Source: Pseudomonas sp. H9
Lineage (GTDB): Bacteria; Pseudomonadota; Gammaproteobacteria; Pseudomonadales; Pseudomonadaceae
NCBI RefSeq assembly: GCF_004353925.1
Contig: NZ_SMOK01000039.1
Span: 1 to 64,000, forward strand
Reading direction: 5' to 3'
Length of the DNA stretch: 64,000 nucleotides
Each line of letters begins with the position of its first letter. Positions within the stretch are counted from its first letter, which is position 1. The notes beneath the pieces were generated by a model. That model was not told the origin of the DNA. It did not search any database and was given only the letters and a program-made list of their open reading frames with translations. The position numbers and the translations under genes are program-made. Positions 28,444-36,543 of the stretch are shown in pieces.

Positions 28444-29031
28444 ATGTTCAAAATCGTCCACCTATTGACGGGCGCTGCAGCTTTGCTGCTGTCCTTCATA
28501 CCTAGCTTAAGAACTGAAGCAGTCCCGTTAACGCAGCAACCGGAAGCCGTTTACCTGGCCCTGTTCGGCCTGCTCAACCTGCTCCTCGCCCCCGTAGTGC
28601 CACAACACTACAAAGGTGTACGGCTGCAGATGCAACGCCTGACCAGCGCACTGTTGGTGCTGGCCGTGGTACTGCAGACCCTGACCCTGCTGGCCCGCCC
28701 GGAACTGGGTAACCTGCCAGCACTGGGTTGCACCTTGTTGGCAGTCGCGCTTCATCTGGTTGCCGGCTTCCTTAAATCAGGTAGCGCGCGCAACCAACAC
28801 ACCCAATACGATATGAGCAACCGCGATACCGGCACGGTCAAGTGGTTCAACACGTCCAAGGGTTTCGGTTTTATCTCCCGCGACTCGGGCGATGACATCT
28901 TCGTGCACTTTCGCGCGATTCGTGGCGAAGGCCACCGCGTTCTGGTCGAAGGGCAGCGCGTTGAGTTTTCGGTCATGAACCGTGACAAAGGCCTGCAGGC
29001 CGAAGATGTGATTGCCGCTCCGCGACGCTGA
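28444..29031 (+). CDS. Membrane-anchored cold-shock domain protein
   Basis: A 195-residue protein with two parts. Residues 1-112 hold about four hydrophobic segments (near 1-22, 35-53, 66-86 and 91-111). Residues 124-195 form a complete cold-shock domain with RNP1 (SKGFGFIS, 138-145) and RNP2 (DIFVHF, 151-156). The second part alone has the size of a free CspA-type protein, and an ATG at 28813 starts it exactly, but no clear ribosome site precedes that codon. The membrane part is not recognised. An RNA- or DNA-binding domain tethered at the cytoplasmic face is the simplest reading. A bidirectional terminator follows. Confidence 0.87.
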   Translation: MFKIVHLLTGAAALLLSFIPSLRTEAVPLTQQPEAVYLALFGLLNLLLAPVVPQHYKGVRLQMQRLTSALLVLAVVLQTLTLLARPELGNLPALGCTLLAVALHLVAGFLKSGSARNQHTQYDMSNRDTGTVKWFNTSKGFGFISRDSGDDIFVHFRAIRGEGHRVLVEGQRVEFSVMNRDKGLQAEDVIAAPRR

Positions 29032-29044
29032 AGCTATACCCCAT

Positions 29045-29079
29045 AAAAAAACGCGGCGCCTGGGCGACCGCGTTTTTTT
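29045..29079. terminator. Bidirectional terminator
   Basis: AAAAAAACGCGG and CCGCGTTTTTTT form a strong stem with T runs in both directions. It separates the convergent cold-shock and slyX genes. Confidence 0.9.
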
Positions 29080-29099
29080 ATGCCTGAACGCAACACCGC

Positions 29100-29306
29100 T
29101 TAATAATGCGGTGGCGGGGCCTCTTCCTCGCTGCTCTGATACTGCCCGACCATTTCCTCGTAGCGCTTGAGCAACGCCGTCATCTGCAATTGCAGACGCT
29201 CAACCGCCCGCTGCTGTTCGACCAGCACATCATTGAGGGCCTGGATTGTATCGTCCTGGAAGGCCAGACGGCTTTCCAGCTCGTTGACCCGCGCTTCAAC
29301 TGTCAT
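29100..29306 (-). CDS. slyX: SlyX family protein
   Basis: A 68-residue protein, mostly a coiled coil with heptads in LESRLAFQDDTIQALNDVL and QQRAVERLQLQMTALLKR, ending in the family tail PPPHY. Its function is not established. It starts 3 bases after the stop codon of the HIT gene on the same strand and ends at the bidirectional terminator. Confidence 0.9.
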   Translation of the reverse strand: MTVEARVNELESRLAFQDDTIQALNDVLVEQQRAVERLQLQMTALLKRYEEMVGQYQSSEEEAPPPHY

Positions 29307-29309
29307 GAC

Positions 29310-29741
29310 TCACACCTCGACGAATCTGATGTCGTCATTATTGCTCAATACTGTTTTCAGGCGCTCACGCACTTGTTCAACCTGTTCGGCCTCATACGCT
29401 ACAGCAGGCTTGTTTCCCCAGACAGGGGCTGGCCAGGCTGCATCAGTACGCTTGCGTACAATGACATGCATGTGTAACTGGCTCACCACATTACCCAACG
29501 TGGCGACATTCATTTTGTCAGCGGCAAAACTGTCTTTGAGCGTCTCGGCTAAAAAAGTGGTTTCTTTCCAGAGTTGCGCCTGATCACTGCCACTCAATTG
29601 AAACAATTCACTGATATCGGCACGACGCGGCACCAGAATAAACCAGGGATAGTTGGCATCCTTGCTCAGCAGAAGCCGACAAAGAGGAAAATCGCCCAAC
29701 ACAAAGGTGTCTTCTTGAAGACGTTGATCCAAATCAAACAC
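29310..29741 (-). CDS. HIT domain nucleotide hydrolase-like protein
   Basis: A 143-residue histidine-triad protein. The core reads SQLHMHVIVRK near residue 95, where Gln replaces the first His of the usual HxHxH triad, a variant seen in some bacterial HIT proteins. The substrate is unknown; members act on nucleotide phosphoramidates or dinucleoside polyphosphates. The start is a GTG at 29741 with AGGAG 9 bases upstream. It forms a two-gene unit with slyX. Confidence 0.85.
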   Translation of the reverse strand: MFDLDQRLQEDTFVLGDFPLCRLLLSKDANYPWFILVPRRADISELFQLSGSDQAQLWKETTFLAETLKDSFAADKMNVATLGNVVSQLHMHVIVRKRTDAAWPAPVWGNKPAVAYEAEQVEQVRERLKTVLSNNDDIRFVEV

Positions 29742-30544
29742 GGGGAATCTCCTACAGCTGTTTAATACTTTGCCTGCGGACCGCAGCAGCGCGAGTGCTG
29801 CAGGATACCGCTAACGGCCTCCCGGAGCATCGCCAAAGGGTGAACCCCGGGGAAAATCGCACCTCGCCAGGCCTTCCCCCACCGAGTTCCCGACAAACGG
29901 AACAGGTAACAATCTGGCGGGTAACGAAGCGCTACTTTTCGCACCAAAATGAGGCTTGGCTTATGCGCACAGCACTCAAAATATCCGCAAACTACTCATC
30001 AGGCTGCTTTTACGGTAACGACCTGACCCAAGAGACAGCTTTCTTTCTTATTCCTTATCAGCCCGCACAAACGAACCAACGGATCTTAGCCCCCCGGTTT
30101 TGCGGCACCCTGCGGCCACCAGGGAGCGTCAACGTGAAAATTTTGTGAACGACTGCAGGTTTTGAGCACACTTTTTGCTTTCTCATTCGCCACAGTCGGC
30201 ACGACACCTGCATTGCGTCGGTGGAGCGCGACAAATAACAACAGTTGCATGGGTTAACCAAGGAGTTCGGGAGTCAGGGGTTTAGATTGTTTTTACCTAC
30301 CCTTAAACCGCCCAGAGCAGCGCTGGAGTTGAACGCCCCGTAAAACCGGGACGTGATTTGCGACAGGGACATAACCGTTAGCGACATGACCGTAAAGTTA
30401 CCGAAAGGTTCTTTTTCCCCATATCGCCAACAACAGTCTGCGTGATATACATTTCCGCCGACACAAAAAGAAAGAGCCGCGCCGCATAAAAAAACCAAAC
30501 GGTGACGGCAGTACTCTTCCTAAAAACCAAAGGAGCAAGTCACG
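29742..30544. other. Long non-coding interval upstream of the OprD-family porin
   Basis: Some 800 bases hold no gene I can support. The short open frame starting at 29963 has no good ribosome site or recognisable product. Two direct repeats GACATAACCGT and GACATGACCGT start 15 bases apart at 30368 and 30383 and could be regulator sites for the porin. The right end carries the porin ribosome site (AAGGAG). The length suggests a long leader or several promoters. Confidence 0.4.
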
Positions 30545-31864
30545 ATGCGCGTGATGAAGTGGAGCATGATCGCCCTGGCTGTTGCAGCAGGCACCTCGCA
30601 GATGGCAATCGCCTCGTCCCAAAGTGAGTCCAAAGGCTTTGTTGAAGACAGCTCGCTGAGCGTTAAAACTCGGATGCTGTATTTCAGCCGCGACTTCCGT
30701 AACGTCCCTAATGACGAACAAAGCCGCGCTGAAGAAACCGGCCTGGGCTTCCTGGGCACCTACGAATCCGGCTTCACCCAAGGCACTGTCGGTTTCGGCG
30801 TTGACGCCATTGGCATGCTCGGTCTGAAACTTGACAGCGGCAAAGGCCGTGCCGGCACTGGCCAGTTCCCTACCGGCTCTGACGGTCGTTCCGAAGACTC
30901 GTTTTCCGAAGGTGGCGGCGCAGTCAAAATGCGCATCTCCGACACCGTCCTGAAGTACGGCACCCAGTTCACCGCCATGCCTGTCCTGGCCACTGACGAT
31001 AGCCGCCTGCTGCCAGAAACCGTCGAAGGTACTCTGATTACCAGCAATGAGATCAAAGGCCTGGAACTCAACGTCGGTCACTTCACCGCGCTGAACGCAC
31101 AATCTCAGTCCTACCACGACAGCATCGGTGGCCTGGACGATGATCGAAACAAAAACCCGGGTCTGACCCAGGCTGACGTTATCGGTGGTACTTACGCCTT
31201 CACCGACACCCTGAGCACCAGTGTCTACTACTCCCATGTAGAAGATCACTTCCGCAAATGGTACGGCAACATCAACTGGGCACTGCCGATCAACGACAAC
31301 CAAGGTTTGGTGTTCGACTTCAACATTTACGACACCAAGTCCACCGGCGAAAATCGTACCGGCGCATTTGTCAAAAACCCTGATGGCAGTGCTCGTGAGC
31401 TCGACAACACCGCATTCAGCCTGTCCGGCGCTTACAACATTGGCGCACACACCTTCACCCTGGCCTACCAGGCACTGAGCGGTGACGGTGACTACGCCTA
31501 CGGCATCGACGGCGGCGGCTCCATCTTCCTGGCCAACTCCATCGCCCGTTCCGACTTCAACGCCGAAGACGAGAAATCCTGGCAGGCACGCTACGACCTG
31601 AACTTCGCTGAATTCGGCGTTCCAGGCCTGACCTTCATGACCCGCTACGCTCGCGGTACCGATGCCAAGACCCGCACCACCGATGACGGTAAGGAATGGG
31701 AACGCGACATCGACATCAAGTATGTGCTGCAAGAAGGCGCAGCGAAGGACCTGAGCTTCCGCGTTCGTCAGGCAACCTACCGCTCCGGCGATGGCGTTTA
31801 CTACGGATCGCCATCCATCGACGAACTGCGTCTGATCGTCGAGTACCCACTGAGCATCCTGTAA
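30545..31864 (+). CDS. OprD-family outer membrane porin
   Basis: A 439-residue substrate-specific porin of the OprD family, forming an 18-stranded beta barrel for amino acids, peptides or organic acids. The signal peptide ends near AIA-SS (about residue 23). Family marks include SSLSVKTRMLYFSRDF, QGTVGFGVDAIGMLGLKLDSG, GGTYAFTDTLSTSVYYSHV and a final strand RLIVEYPLSIL with an aliphatic C-terminal residue. By position beside proS it corresponds to the locus of oprD in P. aeruginosa, but the substrate cannot be read from the sequence. It has its own terminator. Confidence 0.93.
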   Translation: MRVMKWSMIALAVAAGTSQMAIASSQSESKGFVEDSSLSVKTRMLYFSRDFRNVPNDEQSRAEETGLGFLGTYESGFTQGTVGFGVDAIGMLGLKLDSGKGRAGTGQFPTGSDGRSEDSFSEGGGAVKMRISDTVLKYGTQFTAMPVLATDDSRLLPETVEGTLITSNEIKGLELNVGHFTALNAQSQSYHDSIGGLDDDRNKNPGLTQADVIGGTYAFTDTLSTSVYYSHVEDHFRKWYGNINWALPINDNQGLVFDFNIYDTKSTGENRTGAFVKNPDGSARELDNTAFSLSGAYNIGAHTFTLAYQALSGDGDYAYGIDGGGSIFLANSIARSDFNAEDEKSWQARYDLNFAEFGVPGLTFMTRYARGTDAKTRTTDDGKEWERDIDIKYVLQEGAAKDLSFRVRQATYRSGDGVYYGSPSIDELRLIVEYPLSIL

Positions 31865-31896
31865 GCCCCGGGCTTTCAGTATCCCCAGTACGAAAG

Positions 31897-31920
31897 AGCC
31901 CGGCACTGCCGGGCTTTTTC
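31897..31920 (+). terminator. Intrinsic terminator of the porin gene
   Basis: AGCCCGGC and GCCGGGCT form an 8-bp stem with a 3-base loop followed by TTTTCTT. Confidence 0.9.
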
Positions 31921-32034
31921 TTGTCTCGATTCGGGCTGACAACGCCGTCGTGCTCCGGCATCCTGTACGCCACCGAATCGCCCCCGTACAATGCGGGGTC
32001 ATTTTAAGTCTTAAGCAACCGACAACGGCCTACC

Positions 32035-33750
32035 ATGCGCACCAGTCAATATTTGCTCGCTACTCAAAAAGAAACCCCGTCCGACGCGGTCGTCATCAGC
32101 CACCAGCTCATGCTGCGGGCCGGCATGATCCGCAAGCTCGCTTCCGGCCTTTATACCTGGCTGCCGATGGGCCTTCGGGTAATGCGCAAGGTCGAGACCG
32201 TGGTCCGCGAGGAAATGAACGCCGCCGGCGCCCTGGAAGTGCTGATGCCAAGCATCCAGCCTGCCGAGCTGTGGCAAGAGTCTGGCCGCTGGGAACAGTA
32301 CGGCCCTGAGCTGCTGCGCCTGCAAGACCGCCACGGCCGCGATTTTTGCGTGGGCCCAACCCACGAAGAGGTCATCACCGACCTCGCCCGCAACGAGCTC
32401 AACAGCTATAAACAGCTGCCGTTGAACATGTACCAGATCCAGACCAAGTTCCGTGACGAAATCCGTCCGCGCTTTGGCCTGATGCGTGGCCGCGAGTTCA
32501 TCATGAAGGACGCTTACTCCTTCCATGCCGACCAGGCTTCCCTGCAGGAAACCTACGACCGCATGCACCTGGCCTATAGCAACATCTTCACCCGCCTGGG
32601 CCTGGACTTCCGCCCAGTGCAGGCTGACACCGGCTCGATCGGTGGTAGCTACTCCCATGAATTCCACGTACTGGCCGAGTCCGGTGAAGACGATGTGATC
32701 TTCAGCGACAGCTCCGACTACGCCGCCAACATCGAGAAGGCCGAGGCTATTCCACGGGAAACTGTGCGCCCTGCGCCAACCGAAGAGCTACGCCTGGTCG
32801 ACACGCCTGACGCCAAAACCATTGCCGACCTGGTGGCGAACTACAACACGCCAATCGAAAAGACCGTCAAGACCTTGATCGTCCACGCAGCCGAAGAAGG
32901 CAAGCTGATTGCCCTGATCGTCCGTGGCGACCACGAGCTGAACGAAATCAAGGCAGCCAACCTGCCAGAAGTGGCCAGCCCGCTGGTCATGGCCGGCGAC
33001 CAGGAACTGCGTGACGCCATCGGCGCTGGCGCTGGTTCGCTCGGTCCGCTGAACCTGCCTATTCCTTGCATCATCGACCGTTCGGTTGCACTGATGAGTG
33101 ACTTCGGCATCGGTGCCAACATCGATGACAAGCACTACTTCGGCGTCAACTGGGAGCGCGACCTGCCTGTTCCACAGGTGGCTGACCTGCGCAATGTCGT
33201 TGCAGGCGACCCAAGCCCGGACGGCCAGGGTACCCTGGTAATCAAGCGCGGTATCGAAGTCGGTCACATCTTCCAGCTGGGCACCAAGTACAGCGAAGCT
33301 CTGAAGTGCCAGGTACTGGGCGAAAACGGTAAGCCGGTCACCCTGAGCATGGGTTGCTACGGTATTGGCGTCTCGCGCGTGGTGGCTGCCGCCATCGAGC
33401 AGAACTACGACGAAAACGGCATCATCTGGAGCGATACCCTGGCACCGTTCCAGATCGCCCTGGTACCACTGCGTTACGAAACCGAGCAGGTTCGCGAAGC
33501 CACCGACAAGCTCTATGCCGAGCTGACCGCTGCCGGTTTCGAAGTGCTGCTGGATGACCGCGACAAGAAAACCAGCCCGGGCATCAAGTTTGCCGACATG
33601 GAACTGATCGGTATTCCGCACCGGATCGTGGTCAGCGACCGCGGCCTGGCCGAAGGTAACCTGGAATACAAGCACCGTACTGAGAAGGACGCGCAACCAC
33701 TGCCAGTGGCCGAGGTGCTGTCGTTCCTGCAAGCCCGCATTCGTCGCTAA
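32035..33750 (+). CDS. proS: Prolyl-tRNA synthetase
   Basis: A class II synthetase of 571 residues, bacterial type. Motif 1 is in RKVETVVREEMNAAGALEVLMP. The catalytic TSE-type loop GPTHEEVITDL and motif 2 FRDEIRPRFGLMRGREFIMKDAYSF are visible, as is GCYGIGVSRVV (motif 3). The editing (INS) domain lies between about 225 and 400, with the anticodon-binding domain at the C-terminus (about 470-571). Length is typical. It is followed 18 bases later by a lipoprotein gene, likely in the same transcript. Confidence 0.97.
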   Translation: MRTSQYLLATQKETPSDAVVISHQLMLRAGMIRKLASGLYTWLPMGLRVMRKVETVVREEMNAAGALEVLMPSIQPAELWQESGRWEQYGPELLRLQDRHGRDFCVGPTHEEVITDLARNELNSYKQLPLNMYQIQTKFRDEIRPRFGLMRGREFIMKDAYSFHADQASLQETYDRMHLAYSNIFTRLGLDFRPVQADTGSIGGSYSHEFHVLAESGEDDVIFSDSSDYAANIEKAEAIPRETVRPAPTEELRLVDTPDAKTIADLVANYNTPIEKTVKTLIVHAAEEGKLIALIVRGDHELNEIKAANLPEVASPLVMAGDQELRDAIGAGAGSLGPLNLPIPCIIDRSVALMSDFGIGANIDDKHYFGVNWERDLPVPQVADLRNVVAGDPSPDGQGTLVIKRGIEVGHIFQLGTKYSEALKCQVLGENGKPVTLSMGCYGIGVSRVVAAAIEQNYDENGIIWSDTLAPFQIALVPLRYETEQVREATDKLYAELTAAGFEVLLDDRDKKTSPGIKFADMELIGIPHRIVVSDRGLAEGNLEYKHRTEKDAQPLPVAEVLSFLQARIRR

Positions 33751-33768
33751 GCCAACACAAGAGTAATC

Positions 33769-34722
33769 ATGTTCAAGCGAAGTACCTTTCCCCTGGGGGG
33801 CGCCGCACTGTGCGGCGCCCTGTTGCTCAGCGGTTGCGCCAACCAGATGTCTCAGCGCAGCGAGCATGAGGAACGCATCGAGCGCAAGCTGCTCGAACAC
33901 AGCCTGCAAGTCGATGTCGGGGCCCCGAAGGTGCTCGAGCTGCCTCAGCGGCGTGTGCGTATTCACGAACAGAAAAACTTCGAAGTTACCGAGTTCGAAG
34001 TCACCCGTCGTTATGACCGCTACACGCCTTACCAACCCTGGCGGGAAATCTACGAGATTCCGCTGGGCGCGGTAGCCGTGGTTGCAGGTATCGGTGCCAA
34101 CGTGGTCAACATTTTCGCGCTGGGCAATCTGCCCGATAGCGTCACGCGCGACTGGTTCAGCTACGGTGTCGACGGCCTCAACCCGTTCATGAATGCTCAG
34201 TCCAACGGCCGTGCCCAGCAAAACCTTGCTGGGATCACCGAGGTACAGAAGGACAAGCGCAAGGAATACACCAGCCTGCCGTGGAGCGACCGCCCGGTTG
34301 AAGTCAAGGCGGGCAAGGTCAACCACACCTTGACCACCGACCGTAATGGCGTATTGCTCCTGAATCTGCTCGACAGCCCGTTTTCCGAGCAGAACCTGAC
34401 CCATATCGGCACCCTGCACCTGCAGGTCGCCGATGAAGACGACAACGTACGTGGCGATGCCAGCCTCCTGATCAGCAGTTCCCTGCGCAGCAAACTGGTG
34501 GAAGCTCACGACCTTATCTTCGATGACCTTGAAGATGACGAGGTCAACCAATGGGTACATCGGGTCAAGCGTCTGTCTGAACTGGGCCTTGAAGAAGAAG
34601 CCAGCGAGCTGGAACAGAGCCTGATCGAACTCACGCGCAACGATCCCGAGCTGCAACAAGAGTTTCTTCACGCGCTCACCAAGGACGCTGGCCGACTGGT
34701 AGCCGACCCAGGCGTGCATTGA
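33769..34722 (+). CDS. Lipoprotein of unknown function downstream of proS
   Basis: A 317-residue predicted lipoprotein; the signal peptide ends LLLSGC (cysteine at about 23). The mature protein has an acidic/basic N-terminal helix, a central hydrophobic segment (EIPLGAVAVVAGIGANVVNIFALG, about 90-115) and a C-terminal helical region rich in Glu. I do not recognise a family with known function. The central segment might insert in or associate with a membrane. It is close behind proS and ends at a degenerate REP-like hairpin shared with the convergent dinB. Confidence 0.75.
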   Translation: MFKRSTFPLGGAALCGALLLSGCANQMSQRSEHEERIERKLLEHSLQVDVGAPKVLELPQRRVRIHEQKNFEVTEFEVTRRYDRYTPYQPWREIYEIPLGAVAVVAGIGANVVNIFALGNLPDSVTRDWFSYGVDGLNPFMNAQSNGRAQQNLAGITEVQKDKRKEYTSLPWSDRPVEVKAGKVNHTLTTDRNGVLLLNLLDSPFSEQNLTHIGTLHLQVADEDDNVRGDASLLISSSLRSKLVEAHDLIFDDLEDDEVNQWVHRVKRLSELGLEEEASELEQSLIELTRNDPELQQEFLHALTKDAGRLVADPGVH

Positions 34723-34729
34723 TTCGCTG

Positions 34730-34752
34730 ATCGCGGGCCAGCCCCGCGATCA
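34730..34752. repeat. Degenerate REP-like hairpin
   Basis: GATCGCGGG and CCCGCGATC form a short stem between the convergent lipoprotein and dinB genes. It matches only the core of the REP element and has no T tract. Confidence 0.55.
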
Positions 34753-34762
34753 CATTCAACAC

Positions 34763-35827
34763 TCAATCGCGATCGAACAGCTCCAATTGCTCATGCCCAC
34801 CGCGTAAATCCTGCAAGCGTACACCGATCCCCAGCAGCCTGACGGGTTTGCCTCCACGGGCAAATGCCTGGCTAAGTAATTGCTGGTAACTGGCAAGATC
34901 ACGCCCGGCCCCCGCCTGCTCCAGGGTCGTCTGCGTAAAATCGTGAAACTTCACTTTGACGAAAGGCTTGCCTGGCCGGTAGCTGTCATCAATGCGTGCC
35001 ACGCGCCCTGCCAAAGACGCCATCAACTCTGGCAACTTCTCAAGGCAACTGTTCAGATCAGGTAAGTCAGTGTCGTAAGTGTTCTCCACACTGATTGACT
35101 GCCGACGACTGTCGTTGTGCACCACGCGATCATCGATTCCTCGCGCCAACCCCCACAACCGCTCGCCAAAGCTGCCGAACTCTCGGGCCAGCGCCAAGCG
35201 GCTCCAGTCACGTAATTCCAGGCAAGTGCTGATGCCCAGACGCCCGAGCTTGTCTGCCGTGACCTTACCGACACCGTGCAACTTGCTCACTGGCAGCGCA
35301 GCAACAAACGCTTCGACTTCATTGGGGGTAATGACGAACTGACCATTAGGCTTGCGCCAGTCACTGGCTATTTTGGCCAGAAACTTGTTCGGCGCTACGC
35401 CAGCCGACACGGTGATATGCAGTTGCTGGGCAACCCGACGACGAATATCGGCAGCAATCCGTGTCGCGCTACCGGCAAACCAGCTGCTGTCGGAAACATC
35501 CAGATAGGCTTCGTCTAGCGACAAGGGCTCGATCAAGTCGGTGTAGTCGCGAAAAATCGTGTGGATTTCCCGGGAGGCTTCTTTATAGGCATCCATGCGC
35601 GGCTTGACGATCAACAAATCGGGACACAGTTTCAAAGCATGCCGAGACGACATGGCAGAACGCACACCAAAGGCCCGCGCCTCATAGTTACAGGTAGCGA
35701 TTACCCCACGACGATCAGCCGAACCGCCGACCGCCAACGGGCGCCCCACCAGACGCGGGTCGTCACGCATTTCGATAGCTGCGTAAAAACAATCGCAATC
35801 TATATGAATGATTTTGCGCTGAGACAT
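34763..35827 (-). CDS. dinB: DNA polymerase IV
   Basis: A Y-family translesion polymerase, 354 residues. The catalytic acidic motifs are visible: HIDCDCFYAAIE (residues about 8-19) and LSLDEAYLDVSDS (about 100-112). The helix-hairpin-helix region KLHGVGKVTADKLGRLGI and the little-finger domain complete the protein. I chose the ATG at 35827 (MSQRKIIHIDCD), which begins as in homologues. A LexA-like box lies upstream, as expected for an SOS gene. Confidence 0.96.
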   Translation of the reverse strand: MSQRKIIHIDCDCFYAAIEMRDDPRLVGRPLAVGGSADRRGVIATCNYEARAFGVRSAMSSRHALKLCPDLLIVKPRMDAYKEASREIHTIFRDYTDLIEPLSLDEAYLDVSDSSWFAGSATRIAADIRRRVAQQLHITVSAGVAPNKFLAKIASDWRKPNGQFVITPNEVEAFVAALPVSKLHGVGKVTADKLGRLGISTCLELRDWSRLALAREFGSFGERLWGLARGIDDRVVHNDSRRQSISVENTYDTDLPDLNSCLEKLPELMASLAGRVARIDDSYRPGKPFVKVKFHDFTQTTLEQAGAGRDLASYQQLLSQAFARGGKPVRLLGIGVRLQDLRGGHEQLELFDRD

Positions 35828-35900
35828 CCGTTGCCGTGGCCATAGCTGAAAATGGTGTAGGCAGTATCTCACCCCGCTGCGCTCACGCACCACCCAAATA

Positions 35901-35916
35901 CTGGATAAATATACAC
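35901..35916. promoter_or_regulatory. LexA-like box upstream of dinB
   Basis: TACTG-GATAAATATA-CAC matches the LexA consensus CTG-N10-CAG at all but the last base, with an AT-rich centre. It lies about 75 bases before the dinB start codon, which fits SOS control. Confidence 0.65.
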
Positions 35917-36008
35917 GCAAGGCACCAAGCAGCACGCCCCACCGGCCTTCCGCCCCTCCTTGGAAACGCTAAGCATTTGAACAAAAAAGGATTTCTTGAA
36001 ATGAGTGC

Positions 36009-36036
36009 TTGACACTACAACGCATAACTGTAGAAT
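36009..36036 (+). promoter_or_regulatory. Promoter of the first initiator tRNA gene
   Basis: TTGACA and TAGAAT are separated by 16 bases; the tRNA begins 12 bases after the -10 box. Confidence 0.85.
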
Positions 36037-36048
36037 TCACCTCACAGG

Positions 36049-36125
<77 letters not shown>

Positions 36126-36132
36126 GATTCAG

Positions 36133-36165
36133 AAAAGGCCACTCTTCGGAGTGGCCTTTTTCTTT
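36133..36165 (+). terminator. Terminator of tRNA-fMet copy 1
   Basis: AAAAGGCCACTC and GAGTGGCCTTTT form a 12-bp stem with a TTCG tetraloop, followed by T residues. Confidence 0.93.
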
Positions 36166-36216
36166 GCCTGAAGAAAAGTCCAGGCCATTAATTTATTGAA
36201 AATCAACACTTAAGCG

Positions 36217-36244
36217 TTGACAGCATAACCAAAGGCTGTAGAAT
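36217..36244 (+). promoter_or_regulatory. Promoter of the second initiator tRNA gene
   Basis: TTGACA and TAGAAT are separated by 16 bases, the same arrangement as for copy 1. Confidence 0.85.
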
Positions 36245-36257
36245 GCGCCCCATCAGA

Positions 36258-36334
<77 letters not shown>

Positions 36335-36341
36335 AACATCG

Positions 36342-36374
36342 AAAAAGGCCACTTTGAAAAAAGTGGCTTTTTTT
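36342..36374 (+). terminator. Terminator of tRNA-fMet copy 2
   Basis: An AAAGGCCACTT/AAGTGGCTTT-type stem (one bulged base) is followed by a run of seven T residues. Confidence 0.88.
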
Positions 36375-36543
36375 GCATCTGCGCTTCACCCTCCCCTCTC
36401 CCCAGCCCATGCGGCAATATAAATTTTCTTTAACTATCCTCTAGGCAGGCAGCGGCCCGATCATAGTGGCCATTACTTTCCATAGGGATTGGTACCTTGG
36501 CTGGATTCGTTCCTCCTGGCGTGCACCCTTCAAGAGATGCTTG

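Noticed and set aside
29963..30148. Short open frame in the interval before the porin
   Set aside because: No ribosome site, no similarity recognised and atypical codon use; left as non-coding.
30398..32002. A 534-codon minus-strand frame opposite the OprD-family porin
   Set aside because: It is a composition artefact; no domain is visible and no ribosome site precedes it.
32788..34719. A 643-codon minus-strand frame spanning proS and the lipoprotein
   Set aside because: It crosses two well-supported plus-strand genes and has no recognisable product.
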